Positions 27,350-37,479 of a stretch of 64,000 bases of DNA are shown piece by piece (the stretch's first letter is position 1; each line of letters opens with the position of its first letter). Source of the stretch: Lingula anatina (Eukaryota; Brachiopoda; Lingulata; Lingulida; Lingulidae); contig NW_019773859.1 of NCBI RefSeq assembly GCF_001039355.2, positions 205,852 to 269,851 of the forward strand. The letters run 5' to 3'. The translations under genes were made by a program, and so were the position numbers. The notes beneath the pieces were generated by a model that was not told the origin of the DNA, did no database searches, and saw only the letters and a list, made by a program, of their open reading frames with translations.

Positions 27350-28140
27350 CAAAAGACCAGCTACACATGGTACATAAGCATATATATATATATATGTAGC
27401 TTGAAATTGTAGATCAAATAATTTGCAGTATACACTGAAAGTTTTAAAATCAATATTCTGATTTGACAAAAAATAAATAAATCAAAAATTAAAAAAAAAA
27501 CGCATAATGCAGCAAAGTATATTGGGGAACAGATAACTCGCAGAGAGCAAGTGTCTATTGCTTTGTTAAAACTTGGACCCATTTTTGGTATGTATACATA
27601 TTTATTTTGTGTATTTGCATTTAACTGGTCACGACCAAGTAGTAAATACCCCCAGATTATGACAAGGATCTAGATGTCTTATTCGCTGTTGCTTTTGTTA
27701 TCTTTTGAGCTGTTTATCCTGTACATTCAGCAGGGTGATTTTTACGCTTGGCAAACCTGTCCCTTTCAAAATGTCCCAACTGAGAAATATTTTCTTAACG
27801 GAGGGTAATTGTTTCAGGTATTTATACATTATTAGAATTCGAAAGAGAATATTTTGCCTATGTACTTTCTTTGTATGTAGACGTCGTGTGTAGTGGGAAC
27901 CGTCCGTGGAATCTATGCAGTGGGGGTAAGAGAACATTTGAATTTTCATAATTTTGTGATAAATGGTAAAGAAGTTAAGTGTGTTTTTTTTAATTCATGA
28001 GAAGGTGTTTTGCTTTTGAAAAGTATTCATTTCAATGAAACATGGCGAATTTATGGCACTGCTCTATCCGCCGACGTCTATGAGATCTTGCAAATAACGG
28101 AATAAAATATGAAATGGTCAAATAACGCACTATTTTCTTT
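27350..28140. other. region between SLC32A1 and the first KCNE-like gene
   Basis: Contains a short (TA)n run near 27381-27394 and no supported coding exon. The end of an intron, TTTCTTTCAG at 28134-28143, precedes the KCNE-like coding exon, so an upstream non-coding exon of that gene probably lies somewhere to the left. Confidence 0.4.
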
Positions 28141-28160
28141 CAGACTGTTATAAATTCACG

Positions 28161-28883
28161 ATGGATCAAGTTGAAATTAATGTAACGATGCCGACACCAC
28201 CCACTAACTCTACATCATCCGATTACGACCACGAGGGTGCGCTCTACTACGTAATAGCTGTGTGTGCCGTGTACGGGTTTTCCGTCTTCTTGCTGGTGGC
28301 CTCTCACATTCGCAGCAGAAAATCCAATCACTTAAACACAGATCACCAGGTGACCATATATTTTGAAGGCATGGCCAAAATCAGGAAGGAAATGCAACAC
28401 GACGATCTGACGAGAAACATGCGTGAAGTCAGACGCAATTTGGCAGATACGTTGGCTAGGTCGGCAAAGTGGCTGGACAACTGGAGGAAAAATTCCCGTA
28501 TTAACAGGGCTACCCGCACCAGCTCGCTGCATGTGGTTGCTGAGAACAAACCCAAAGAAGTGGGAGACAGACAAACGAACCAAGCCAAAGAGAAAACCCC
28601 CATGTTAAAAACGTCCACAGTTCCTGAATCAAAAACCGTCGACCAAACCATGGACGCTTGTACTTGCGCTGTAGATGCAGAAAAAAAGTGCAATTTTTGT
28701 CGTGCACAGAACATCGTCAAACTTTGGACCAGTAAACCAAACCCATCAGCAGCGGGACCGAGCACATCGAGAAAAACAAGCGAGAAACAAACTGTGAAAC
28801 AAGCTATTTTGGACTTCGACAAACATTTCGAACAGGAATTAAAGACGTATGAGATTTTGCATAGTGATGTCTATGATGTTTGA
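28161..28883 (+). CDS. KCNE-like single-pass potassium-channel beta subunit, 240 aa (KCNE-like A)
   Basis: Read as a KCNE/MinK-type accessory subunit, a family that binds voltage-gated K+ channels and changes gating and trafficking. The architecture fits: a short extracellular N-terminus with two N-glycosylation sequons (N7-V-T and N16-S-T), no signal peptide, one membrane helix at about residues 27-48 with YG in the middle (38-39), then the basic juxtamembrane stop HIRSRK (49-54) and a VTIYFEG segment (64-70), matching the KCNE pattern of membrane helix, RSKK-type motif and a Tyr-containing strand. The cytosolic tail is longer than in vertebrate KCNEs (usually 100-170 aa in total). It has a helical basic stretch (71-120) and a CxC/CxxC cluster (C167, C169, C177, C180). 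The whole coding sequence sits in one exon directly after a splice acceptor at 28143, as in vertebrate KCNE genes with an intron in the 5' UTR. No other family with this helix-RSRK layout comes to mind, but overall identity outside the core is low. Confidence 0.7.
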   Translation: MDQVEINVTMPTPPTNSTSSDYDHEGALYYVIAVCAVYGFSVFLLVASHIRSRKSNHLNTDHQVTIYFEGMAKIRKEMQHDDLTRNMREVRRNLADTLARSAKWLDNWRKNSRINRATRTSSLHVVAENKPKEVGDRQTNQAKEKTPMLKTSTVPESKTVDQTMDACTCAVDAEKKCNFCRAQNIVKLWTSKPNPSAAGPSTSRKTSEKQTVKQAILDFDKHFEQELKTYEILHSDVYDV

Positions 28884-29056
28884 GATCAATGACTCAAATG
28901 CGGAGGTTTTTGTGTCTATACTATCGTACTCATTTCTTTCTGCATTGTGAAAGTTCAACTTTATAATAACTGGTACATCTTCGCAAAATTCATTGTTTTA
29001 AGAATTATTTGAATACCATTTGTCAAGCAGATGAGCGCATAGCTTTATTATTCAGC

Positions 29057-29062
29057 AATAAA
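29057..29062 (+). terminator. polyadenylation signal AATAAA for KCNE-like A
   Basis: Canonical hexamer 174 bases after the stop codon at 28883, same strand. Confidence 0.5.
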
Positions 29063-29099
29063 TTCTTTTCATCTTTAGGGCCTACTTGGATACATTGTA

Positions 29100-30323
29100 T
29101 TTGGTGAGATGATCGCTCCTAACAGATTAAGTAAGAGCAACTTCAAATGTCAGTAAAAATCAATTAGATATTATTCCAACACAAGAGTATGTCTGAACGA
29201 GCGGCTATTAACAAAGAGAGAGAGATGAAATAACAATGTCCATTCAATCAATATAGATTTTCCGTCCTTTCTAAATAAAATATTCTATCAAACAAGATAA
29301 ATCTGCATTATGATGTCGAGTTTTTATTGAGGCCAGTGTGTGTGTGTTCGTGTATGTGTGTGTGTGATAAGAGGCTAATGGAGTGACAGTTAGTCTATTC
29401 TGTTTCTACGTGTGATCATTTCCCATCTCTTCCTGCCCCACTGCAAATTTGAAAAATTATTTTGGCTTCCGAAATATTCATCCGTAGATTACAAGACAGA
29501 CAATAAATTTCTGTCATGAAGCTGCTTTACGTTTCATGCTTACAGCCGGTTGAGAAACAAACGATGATTGCTTCCTGTTTGTCGGATATGAAAACACTAA
29601 ACGAAAACTGCCAGTGATTGATAGAACAATCTGTGTAAGAAATGGTCAAAATCTTTAAATATCAGCCAGTATTTGTTTGCTGTATCAGACCATTCCATCT
29701 TCCATAGCACGTTATATTTTCTTAGATTAAATCATAGAATCCCTCCCTTGTCTAGACCAAAGTGGACAAGATAAAGACCCCGGGCGTCCAACGGTTTAGT
29801 TGGCATAGCAACGGTTTGTCAATCAACTCCTGTACTAAAACAAATATCCATAAATTTTGTAATCGTGTTCAACAGAAATGTTTTTAGGTTCCGCTTGAAT
29901 GCCGCAAGTGTAGGAATTGCAGACGAGAGGCCCTAAAGTATTAACAAATCAGACGATTACAGCGATTCATTCAATCAGTATGATTTTTTCGTCCTTTGTA
30001 AATTTTCAAACAAGAGAAATTGATCTTAAGCGATGGCATTATAAAGAATAGTGAGCTTTTTGCAGAAATTCAAAATGGGTAGAGTAATTCTGGTTTTGTA
30101 AAAGTTGTCTTCGAAAAAGAAGTTGGTTAAACATCACCCATTTTTCATGTACCCGGTATAATAGGTCCAAGCATCACCTACAGTAAGTAAAGCTGAACGA
30201 CTTTTTGTTTTTGTTGAAAGTTTATCCCGTTTCCATCTATTTTATAGGTCGAGCTGTTTAGTGTAACCTATTAGTTTTTCCATTTCTATGTATTACCTTG
30301 ATAGTTTTTTCCTTTCTTCTTTG

Positions 30324-30376
<53 letters not shown>

Positions 30377-33300
30377 ATGTGTGTGATACATGTAGGTATC
30401 ACGTATTGATGCCTTATGATATGTTAACGGGTGTTTCTCACGTTGGAAAGCTAATTAGCAGTGGCTGGATTGTGAACGAAAGACACAAAGATCAACGTTT
30501 AACATCCAAATACCAGATGTCAAACCTAATATTTTTCTGCAATACATTAAACCGGATGATAGGCTTTGCTAATCAAAGCATTTTTTTACCCAAAATACAA
30601 TAAATTAGTTAAATATATATGTAGGAAATAATTTTATTTTTTAAAGAGAAAATGGACTGTCTTGAGGAAAATATAATCTCCCTTTTCAAGTTTATTTATT
30701 TATTTATCGTGTCAGGAATTCCTTCAAATCAATTCAAAAGATGTATATGATGTCTATCTATCCCTACAGCTGTCCTCCTTGAATGTAGGAAAATACAAAT
30801 AATGCCTTAGGAAAGGACCAAAAGACGATGTTATCGCACATGTAACACAGATTTCGACAAAAACCGACAAACACGTTTAGATAGAGGATCACATCCTGGA
30901 AACCCAAACTATTTCAAAAATCGATGTTATTGCTTAATTTTCAGTGGAAAGTGCGCCTTCTTTCAAGACGAAAAGATTAGTTCTCTTCAGTGGGTGGCCT
31001 CCAGACCTCCCTTCACATACTTTCAAAAGATGTTGATGTTGTAGTTGTAAGTGATATATGTAAAAGCATGTGGTAGAGATACGGATATAGAATTTCGACA
31101 CGAACTAAACGAACACGTGGGTACACACGCAACATGGATTTTCAAACAAAGCAAGCACACAGACGGACGCTTAATTGACAAGCACACCTCTTAAAGGCCG
31201 TCTGAAAATCAATGTGTTGATGAGAACACCAATGGAAGACGCGTCTATGAATAACAGAGAAGAATACTTAATTTTTATAAAGGTGCAAAAAGTGTAAAAA
31301 AAAGTTACCTTCCAATTCAGGGAATTTGATATAGCGCTTTTATATTTATGTTAAACAAGGTTAATCACTTCGTTAACAAATCAAAGGTAGGTATAAGTAC
31401 TTTTTCTCATCGTGTATGATTTATCTTATCGCACTCTCCAAGAAGAGGATCTTAGCGAACGCTAGAAGTACTGACAGGAGGGATGAGATGGGACACTGCG
31501 CGAAGAGTCATCTTAGCAATAAACAAATATCCAACTTCAACTTTACGTCTCGCTTTCATCTTGATACAAATCGCAGATGACATTTGTCATTTGTTTTCGT
31601 GTTTGCAAATGATGAAAATATAAAAACTATCAAATCTTCATCTTTCCTCTTATATTGAATTCCTCCGTTCCAGGATACAACGTATCATTCATATTGCTGA
31701 TTTGACAGACAAAAGAGCTTTTAAACGAAGTTGTATCTTAGCAATAAACAAATATCATATAAAAATGTTTCCGATTGTAACTAATTTCAGTACGTAGTGT
31801 GCTGCAGCTTTACATTCCATATTTACATTAGCTTTATACCAGGTGGTACCATGTGACCTGAAATATCTACATTCAACCTCATATCGCTGAGAAGTACTGA
31901 ATTTCAGAAAGGTATCCAACAGGTTTTCATAAAAAAACACTCGTAATAGAGTGGAATGAAACCCACTGCTCCTGTCACGGTGGTAGCCACTAATGCATTT
32001 CCTTAGTTTTTCACAAGCATTGTTCCTCAGAACAGGTTCTTATCAAAGACGACCGCATTAATCTACATCTACAAACCGACATCTTACAGTTATTTGCTTA
32101 ATTGGCCTTGGTGCATGTATATATAGGTCACTGATTGACTGTAGTCTTCTAAGTTCGCGTCTCTTTCTTTTTTTTTTCTTTTGAAAAAACTTAATTGATC
32201 GGTTCACACTGCCAGTCAAAGATCACGATAATCTGACTTCTCAATCACTCCCTCTGAATCCTAAATCATGTGACCCTATGTAGAATATCTGACTAAAGAT
32301 ACACGATCCGTTAGCGTTCACGACTGAAAATTGACTCTTATATGTCTAACCTATCAGTCTTTGAACTTAATCGTACTTTGTCTTTCATTCTGGCGTTAAT
32401 TGGATTTGGTTGAGTAAAGCTAGAAGTCTGATGTCTTGATTATTCCCTTAAGTTCCAATTTATTATACTTTTTATCCTATCATTTAATGTCAAGGAATCT
32501 ACAAAAGATCACGTCCAAACTTCGACATATATAATAATATATTGATAATAATAAATGTATTTTAAGTCTAAAACACATTTAAAATATTCATTGGACTTTA
32601 CGTAAAAAAATACTTAATGACACGATTACCAAGAAATAAAGAAATCAGAAAGAATTAAATAAAGATTAAAAATGTAGATAAAAAACAACCTAATTCTCAC
32701 ATAAAACCAATTACATGTAAGGTAATTAATAATAACACTTCTTGAATAGATATGTTTATAACTTCCTTTTAAAGTTATCAGTTGATTTAATTGAGCATAT
32801 TTCAATTGGTAGCACATTCCATTCCATATATTATAAATCATCTCTGTATGTATGTTTAATGCACGAGACAGAGGAACTATGGAAAAGATTTTTTACGATA
32901 ATGGAGAAATCAATGGCAATACTTGTTACCAACTCAAGCGTAGATATCTGTGATAAAACATTCACTTAGCTGTTCAAATTCCGGAAAAAATCCTACGGGA
33001 AAATTGATGGTGATTCAAGACGTTTTCTTTGATGTCTCACGGCGAACAAAAGAAACATTATTTCAAAATGTAATCTTCGCCTGAAGTCACGTGTTGTTCC
33101 AGGTGAAGTATGATTTCTTTAATCAGCTGTTTGTGCAAATAGTGACATCTATTTCAAGACAGGGTTTTCATTCAGTATATACAAACGAATTTTAATATCA
33201 AAGCCTGCGAATAAATGTACAAGCGCCAAAGGACATATTATTTTCCATGACAAAACCATACAATGTATCAGTTGATAATGACGAAAATAAGACAGAATAT

Positions 33301-33680
33301 TTATCTGAAATGATGGAATCAAAACTAATTAATATGCAGTACACAGACATGTATGTAAAACCATAAACCAGATGGCAGCATCTTTAATTATTTAAAATGT
33401 CACTGGGGATGTTGGCTGCAATATAAAATCCATATAACTTGTTTCAGTCTTTCAAATAATATTTTCATGCCAATATAAATAACAGTTTGTAAAATTCACA
33501 GGAATACTGAAGGATTCAATACTGAAAACTTGTACTACGAGTATTCTTTACCAAGAAATAATTTGACTTATCATGGCTTCTTTTAAGGCCAATTTCCGTC
33601 CAATTCGTTGAATTTAATCGGTAATGGGTTCATGCTTCAACTTCCCTCTGCGTCTGAAATTACAAAACACCTACATTGTC
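29100..33680. other. spacer between the two convergent KCNE-like genes
   Basis: No coding exon supported. Holds GT-rich simple sequence near 29336-29367 and a (TC)n microsatellite at 30326-30372. A 22-base string containing TTAGCAATAAACAAATATC occurs twice (near 31511 and 31734) with decaying similarity on its left side. The remainder is AT-rich and featureless to my reading. Confidence 0.45.
30326..30372. repeat. (TC)n microsatellite
   Basis: Uninterrupted CT dinucleotide run of about 23 units. It encodes a false Leu-Ser stretch in one frame. Confidence 0.95.
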
Positions 33681-33687
33681 TGTCACC

Positions 33688-33693
33688 TTTATT
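33688..33693 (-). terminator. polyadenylation signal AATAAA (minus strand) for KCNE-like B
   Basis: TTTATT on the plus strand, 318 bases downstream of the stop of the minus-strand gene at 34011. Plausible 3' end, just left of the (GT)n tract in the 3' UTR. Confidence 0.4.
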
Positions 33694-33750
33694 AATAAGG
33701 ATAAGCCTACGCATTGCTCGCCCTTTCATAACCAATTCAACCTATGGCTA

Positions 33751-33752
<2 letters not shown>

Positions 33753-33798
<46 letters not shown>
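33753..33798. repeat. (GT)23 microsatellite
   Basis: Perfect GT repeat, probably inside the 3' UTR of the minus-strand KCNE-like gene, where it would be transcribed as (AC)n. Likely length-variable. Confidence 0.95.
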
Positions 33799-33800
<2 letters not shown>

Positions 33801-34010
33801 TTTCTTTCAATTTTCTAGTAATTACCGGTAGCTCACGCTTACCACTGATTCCCAACTTTTCAAATGTTGTTTTGTTTATCTAAGTGATAAACAGTGCATC
33901 TATATAATTCGTGTAATTTAGCATTGCCTGTCATCAACCCTGAATGTAATGCTGTGAATGAATACAGTTCCTGGAATTCTATTGACTTAGTGTCCACTGG
34001 CTGTGTGTCG

Positions 34011-34463
34011 TCACACTGGGGTCACAGCCATTAAAGGCAACGAAGGGTTTAAAGAACCAAGCACTTCATACTCTTTCAAAGCAGTTTCTTCTGCAGTCTT
34101 ATTACCGTCGTTATATTCCTCTTCATGCAATTCCTCCAAGCACTCGAGTGGTTTTGCGGTCCCCACTCCAAAAAATTGACTTAATATATCTTGTTTCGCC
34201 TTCATTTTCTTCTTATTGGACAGCAATTCACTGCGTTCAATGTATTCATTGAAATAATCTGCTTCGGCGGAATCGCGCTTTGATCTTTTGATCTGTAAGC
34301 CTATAAGAATCATAAGTGCGGCTGCATAAAATGTTAAAACAACTACCACGTACAGCAACTCGTTGGCTTCGTTGTCTCTGTGTCGTGTTGGTCTGCTAAT
34401 ATTATGTGCCTCGGGTGCCTCAGTACAGTTCAACAAGAATTGAGTATGCAGCGGCAGTTTCAT
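34011..34463 (-). CDS. KCNE-like single-pass potassium-channel beta subunit, 150 aa (KCNE-like B)
   Basis: A second KCNE-type accessory subunit, convergent with KCNE-like A about 5.1 kb away. One exon, 150 aa, within the usual KCNE length range. Extracellular N-terminus with two N-glycosylation sequons (N12-C-T and N21-I-S), one membrane helix at about 36-56 with the core YVVVVLTFYAAAL, the basic stop QIKRSKR (57-63) and a segment EYIER (73-77). Helix spacing (Tyr, eight residues, then a Tyr-small pair, then the RSK stop) aligns without gaps to KCNE-like A and most resembles what I remember of vertebrate KCNE4. The tail has a Lys-rich stretch (84-90) and a Glu-rich stretch (108-127). The start is the first ATG after in-frame stops. 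Whether an upstream non-coding exon exists is unclear. Alternative: an unrelated small type III-like membrane protein, but the double match argues against it. Confidence 0.68.
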   Translation of the reverse strand: MKLPLHTQFLLNCTEAPEAHNISRPTRHRDNEANELLYVVVVLTFYAAALMILIGLQIKRSKRDSAEADYFNEYIERSELLSNKKKMKAKQDILSQFFGVGTAKPLECLEELHEEEYNDGNKTAEETALKEYEVLGSLNPSLPLMAVTPV

Positions 34464-34499
34464 TATTACAGTTTACTTCTATGGCCCCTCAACAGTTAA

Positions 34500-36110
34500 A
34501 CGTACGTCGGTCCTGTGTAACACCAAACCCTTCGACAAGATGAAACGAACTGACTCTACCTGCTATTGATGTCCCACAGTAACCCGTATGGAACTCTGTC
34601 TGTCTTTCAGATTAAGTCGCTGCTTTACAGGTAGAATGTCAGCTACCTTTGCTTGTGCGAAAGATAAGATGTCAATCATTTCTTGAGTCATGTCAGCTTC
34701 TTACTTACTATTTTGTTGGTTGCGTGATGCTTCCAAGCATCAGATGTGGCTTGAAATGCGACAAATGAGACACTGCTAAACAAACGAATGCAAAACCTGG
34801 AACGTTTTATTACCTGATGTCTCGTGTTTCCAAATAATGTTTCGGCATCATGATTAGCTGTAGTTTCAGATCCTCTGCCTCTCATTTAAAATAAGAGATG
34901 AAAGTGACAGCACCTATCAGCCAATATCTACTCTCGCCCGTTAATTGTTTTAACAAGAAACCTCAGAAGGCATCAATGGAAAAAAAGTCGTCCAGCGAAA
35001 TTTCCCATACAGCAGCTTATTCGCTCGATATGTTTTTTAAATCACGGAAAGGAAATGAATAATTCTCTTGCTGTTTCCACTAGGAGTCCATTTGCAAAAT
35101 TAAAATTGATGTCACACACACCAACCCAGCAGCCTTTTTCAATTGCTCATCTTCACCCTTGTGCATCGATTTGTGTTTAGTGCCGCCTCAGTAGAATACT
35201 AACGTCGTTATATTACGTGTATTACCTCCATGTAGTGTGCTACTGTTGCGTCTTGAATTCCCGGACAAAATTTCAGTGGAAATCCTGTTGCGATCCGATT
35301 AGTAAACCCTAAAAGTCCATGCCCTACTGTCCAACTGGGTCTGTACGGGCCGCCGAAACATCGATGACGAGTACCTGGTGTGTTTACCTGACGAGCTGTC
35401 TATCGATTAATTAATGGGTGGATGATAAACAAACGCTGTTTCCTAGCATGTAGCGCGCTGACTCACGACTGGAAACGCTGTGTCAACGAAGTGTACTTTT
35501 TCCGCCCTCCACCAGCAGAATATTTAATCTAGCTAATACACTTGGAGATGAGGTTTTAACGTGGCGCCATTGTTAAGGTACTGCATCTGCAACTGCAATA
35601 TTCAATAAGTGCGCAGCTGATACACAAAGGAAGAATCTGATAATCACACAGGACGTTACTGCATTATATATAAAGCAATGAGTTTGCTATTGGTTACCGA
35701 CAACACTGAGCTACTAAAAATTTAATACTAGAAATAAAATGCCCCGAACACTAGCGGCGAGCAAAACACAAATATGAAGACAAATCGGTGAAAAGGGGGA
35801 TTTTGCGAGTTGGGGGAGGGGGCCTTCTCCCGCCCCCACCAGCACTATGGCCATAAGTAGTCTTTGACCAGCCACTTAAACAATATAGAAATGAGTTATT
35901 CAAATTTCCGCATTGATAACCCTATAAGTTGAATTGATTGCATGCATGTGACGGCTGTCACCGGTGGATAAAAAACCCCGAGTGACGAGGGACCAGAGCC
36001 AAAACATATTATTCGGAAGTAGAAGCAGACGCTTTACATTCTAACTACAATTGTCCTTATATGCCACCTTTTGAGCAATACACTGAGTATTATCCTGATA
36101 ATTTAATGTA
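34500..36110. other. intergenic region, weak candidate exons only
   Basis: No gene I can support. Two short minus-strand stretches end in GTAATA donors (near 34813 and 35226). The one at 35284-35226 follows a TACTAAT branch-point-like string and an AG, but neither joins to a known reading frame here. See findings. Confidence 0.35.
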
Positions 36111-36115
36111 TTTAC

Positions 36116-36180
36116 CTCTAAGCTAAGATCCGAATAGACAACCTTGCCATCTGCATTGGAAGCAGTGCTGACAGCGGTCA
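36116..36180 (-). CDS. candidate internal exon with an ITIM-like tyrosine motif
   Basis: On the minus strand a pyrimidine-rich acceptor (TTTCCTTCACCAG, ending at 36181) precedes a 65-base segment ending in GAG|GTAAAT (donor at 36115). Read in the phase that needs one upstream base, it encodes 21 codons, TAVSTASNADGKVVYSDLSL then E, without stop. VVYSDL fits the immunoreceptor tyrosine inhibitory motif pattern (I/V/L/S)xYxx(L/V), as found in the cytosolic tails of many immunoglobulin-superfamily and adhesion receptors. I found no flanking exons, so the host gene is unknown and its other exons may be far away. The combination of good splice sites and a recognisable tail motif is why it is listed; chance cannot be excluded. 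Confidence 0.33.
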
Positions 36181-36890
36181 CTGGTGAAGGAAACATGGAA
36201 AGTAGATTTCAAACGACATTTGCCATTCTATTTATTGCACACTACGTATTAACTCACTAATCAAATTTATGAACTCCATAGCTGAGTTAGTTATAAGGGT
36301 GAATTCCGTTTACACTCGTATTTGTGTACAAGGTGCTCAAGAGACCATCAGATCAATAGCACTGGGCACTGGGCGAAAAACCATTGTTTCAAAGCATTTG
36401 GAAAAGAAAATATGATTATTGTATTCTTTTGGGGTATAAAATTTTTGGGAAAGTAATGTATTTAATGACATGTCCTGATTTGACCTTCTTAATAATATAC
36501 TTCAAAAGTCATTAGTTTCACATTTCACTTGTAAATGTCACATTGACGATGATAATCTTCTTGTCTTCATTTATCACGTCAAAATGGTCATCCGTACTAC
36601 TAACCCTTGGGAATAAGTACCAGTATATGACAAATGAAATTTAACATGCCTCGGAAAGAAGGAGCTCATGTTATATTTACTAAAAACAATAATTATCATT
36701 TAGTTAATATAAAAGGAGTTCCTTCTTTCGTAGGATCCGAATTCTTTCCAAGGTTTATTTCAACAACATTTTTAAGTGTGTAATATGACTGTAGAGGCCT
36801 ATACTTTGATACAATGACAACGTGGCAGTAGATGACAATAACAACTATCGTCAAATTTTCTTTATACAAAGAGAGCGTATGACATACATA

Positions 36891-37131
36891 GGGGAGACCG
36901 GGGCTAGTTGGACCCCGGGGTAAGTTGGCCCCCCATCAAGTCTCTTTAATAAATTTACTTTAAGATGCTAAATTATTTCATTTGAACTCACTGCCGACGC
37001 TTTCTTAGCACTATTGGATACGGTCACTTTACAAAATGATGTGATCAATTCTTTCACCCCATAGTTACTTTGCCATAAATTGATGGGGGGGGGGAAACTT
37101 ACCCCGGGGTCCAACTAGCCCCGGTCTCCCC
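36891..37131. mobile_element. MITE-like element with TA target duplication and ~36-50 bp inverted termini
   Basis: The left end GGGGAGACCGGGGCTAGTTG is exactly inverted at the right end, and the match continues through the GACCCCGGGGTAAGTT block, becoming imperfect in a G/C homopolymer. The 241-base element is bordered by TA on both sides (36889-36890 and 37132-37133), as in Tc1/mariner-type insertions. The interior (about 36950-37080) is AT-rich without an open frame, so the element is non-autonomous. RNA from it would fold into a long GC-rich hairpin. Confidence 0.8.
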
Positions 37132-37193
37132 TATTTTTATGATGTATTCCTGAGGCTTTAAGATAATCTGTGCACTGGTTGAAGAGTACTAGC

Positions 37194-37469
37194 CAGGGGT
37201 GGATCCAGGATTATTTGAAAGAGGGGCGCGAATGCGAACCCGATCCTCCCCCCCCCCCCCCCCCCCCTGGCGTGGGGTTCGGGGCCCGCTGAGGGCCCCC
37301 GAAAATGTTTGGTATTTTAGAGGGCGAACGGTGCCATTTGGAACTGTGATTCAACTAGTCAAAATTCTAATTTCAAGAGAGGAATATTACTTTTTTTTCA
37401 GAAATCGAAGGGGTGGGGGGGGGGGGGGGTCAGGACACCCCCTTAACCCCCTCTCTAAATCCGCCACTG
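37194..37469. mobile_element. small non-autonomous element with degenerate inverted ends and CTAGC target duplication
   Basis: The left end CAGGGGTGGATCCAGGA and the right end (reverse complement CAGTGGCGGATTTAGAGAGG) are imperfect inverted repeats. CTAGC occurs immediately outside both ends (37189-37193 and 37470-37474) as a 5-base direct repeat. The interior carries two homopolymers, poly-C near 37248-37266 and poly-G near 37414-37429, and a frame that only looks coding because of them. Target duplication length and termini do not let me assign a superfamily. Confidence 0.55.
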
Positions 37470-37479
37470 CTAGCAAATT

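Noticed and set aside
28343-28822. Minus-strand open frame of 159 codons with hydrophobic stretches
   Set aside because: Antisense to KCNE-like A. The plus-strand reading has the splice acceptor, family motifs and polyadenylation signal.
30298-30603. Plus-strand frame with a Leu/Ser-rich, signal-peptide-like start
   Set aside because: The hydrophobic start is the translated (TC)n repeat and nothing downstream is recognisable.
31511-31756. 22-base direct repeat containing AGCAATAAACAAATATC
   Set aside because: Real identity but short and AT-rich, with flanks decaying at once. Too little to call an element.
33608-33883. Plus-strand frame of 91 codons with a (Val-Cys)n run
   Set aside because: The run is the translated GT microsatellite; no splice or family support.
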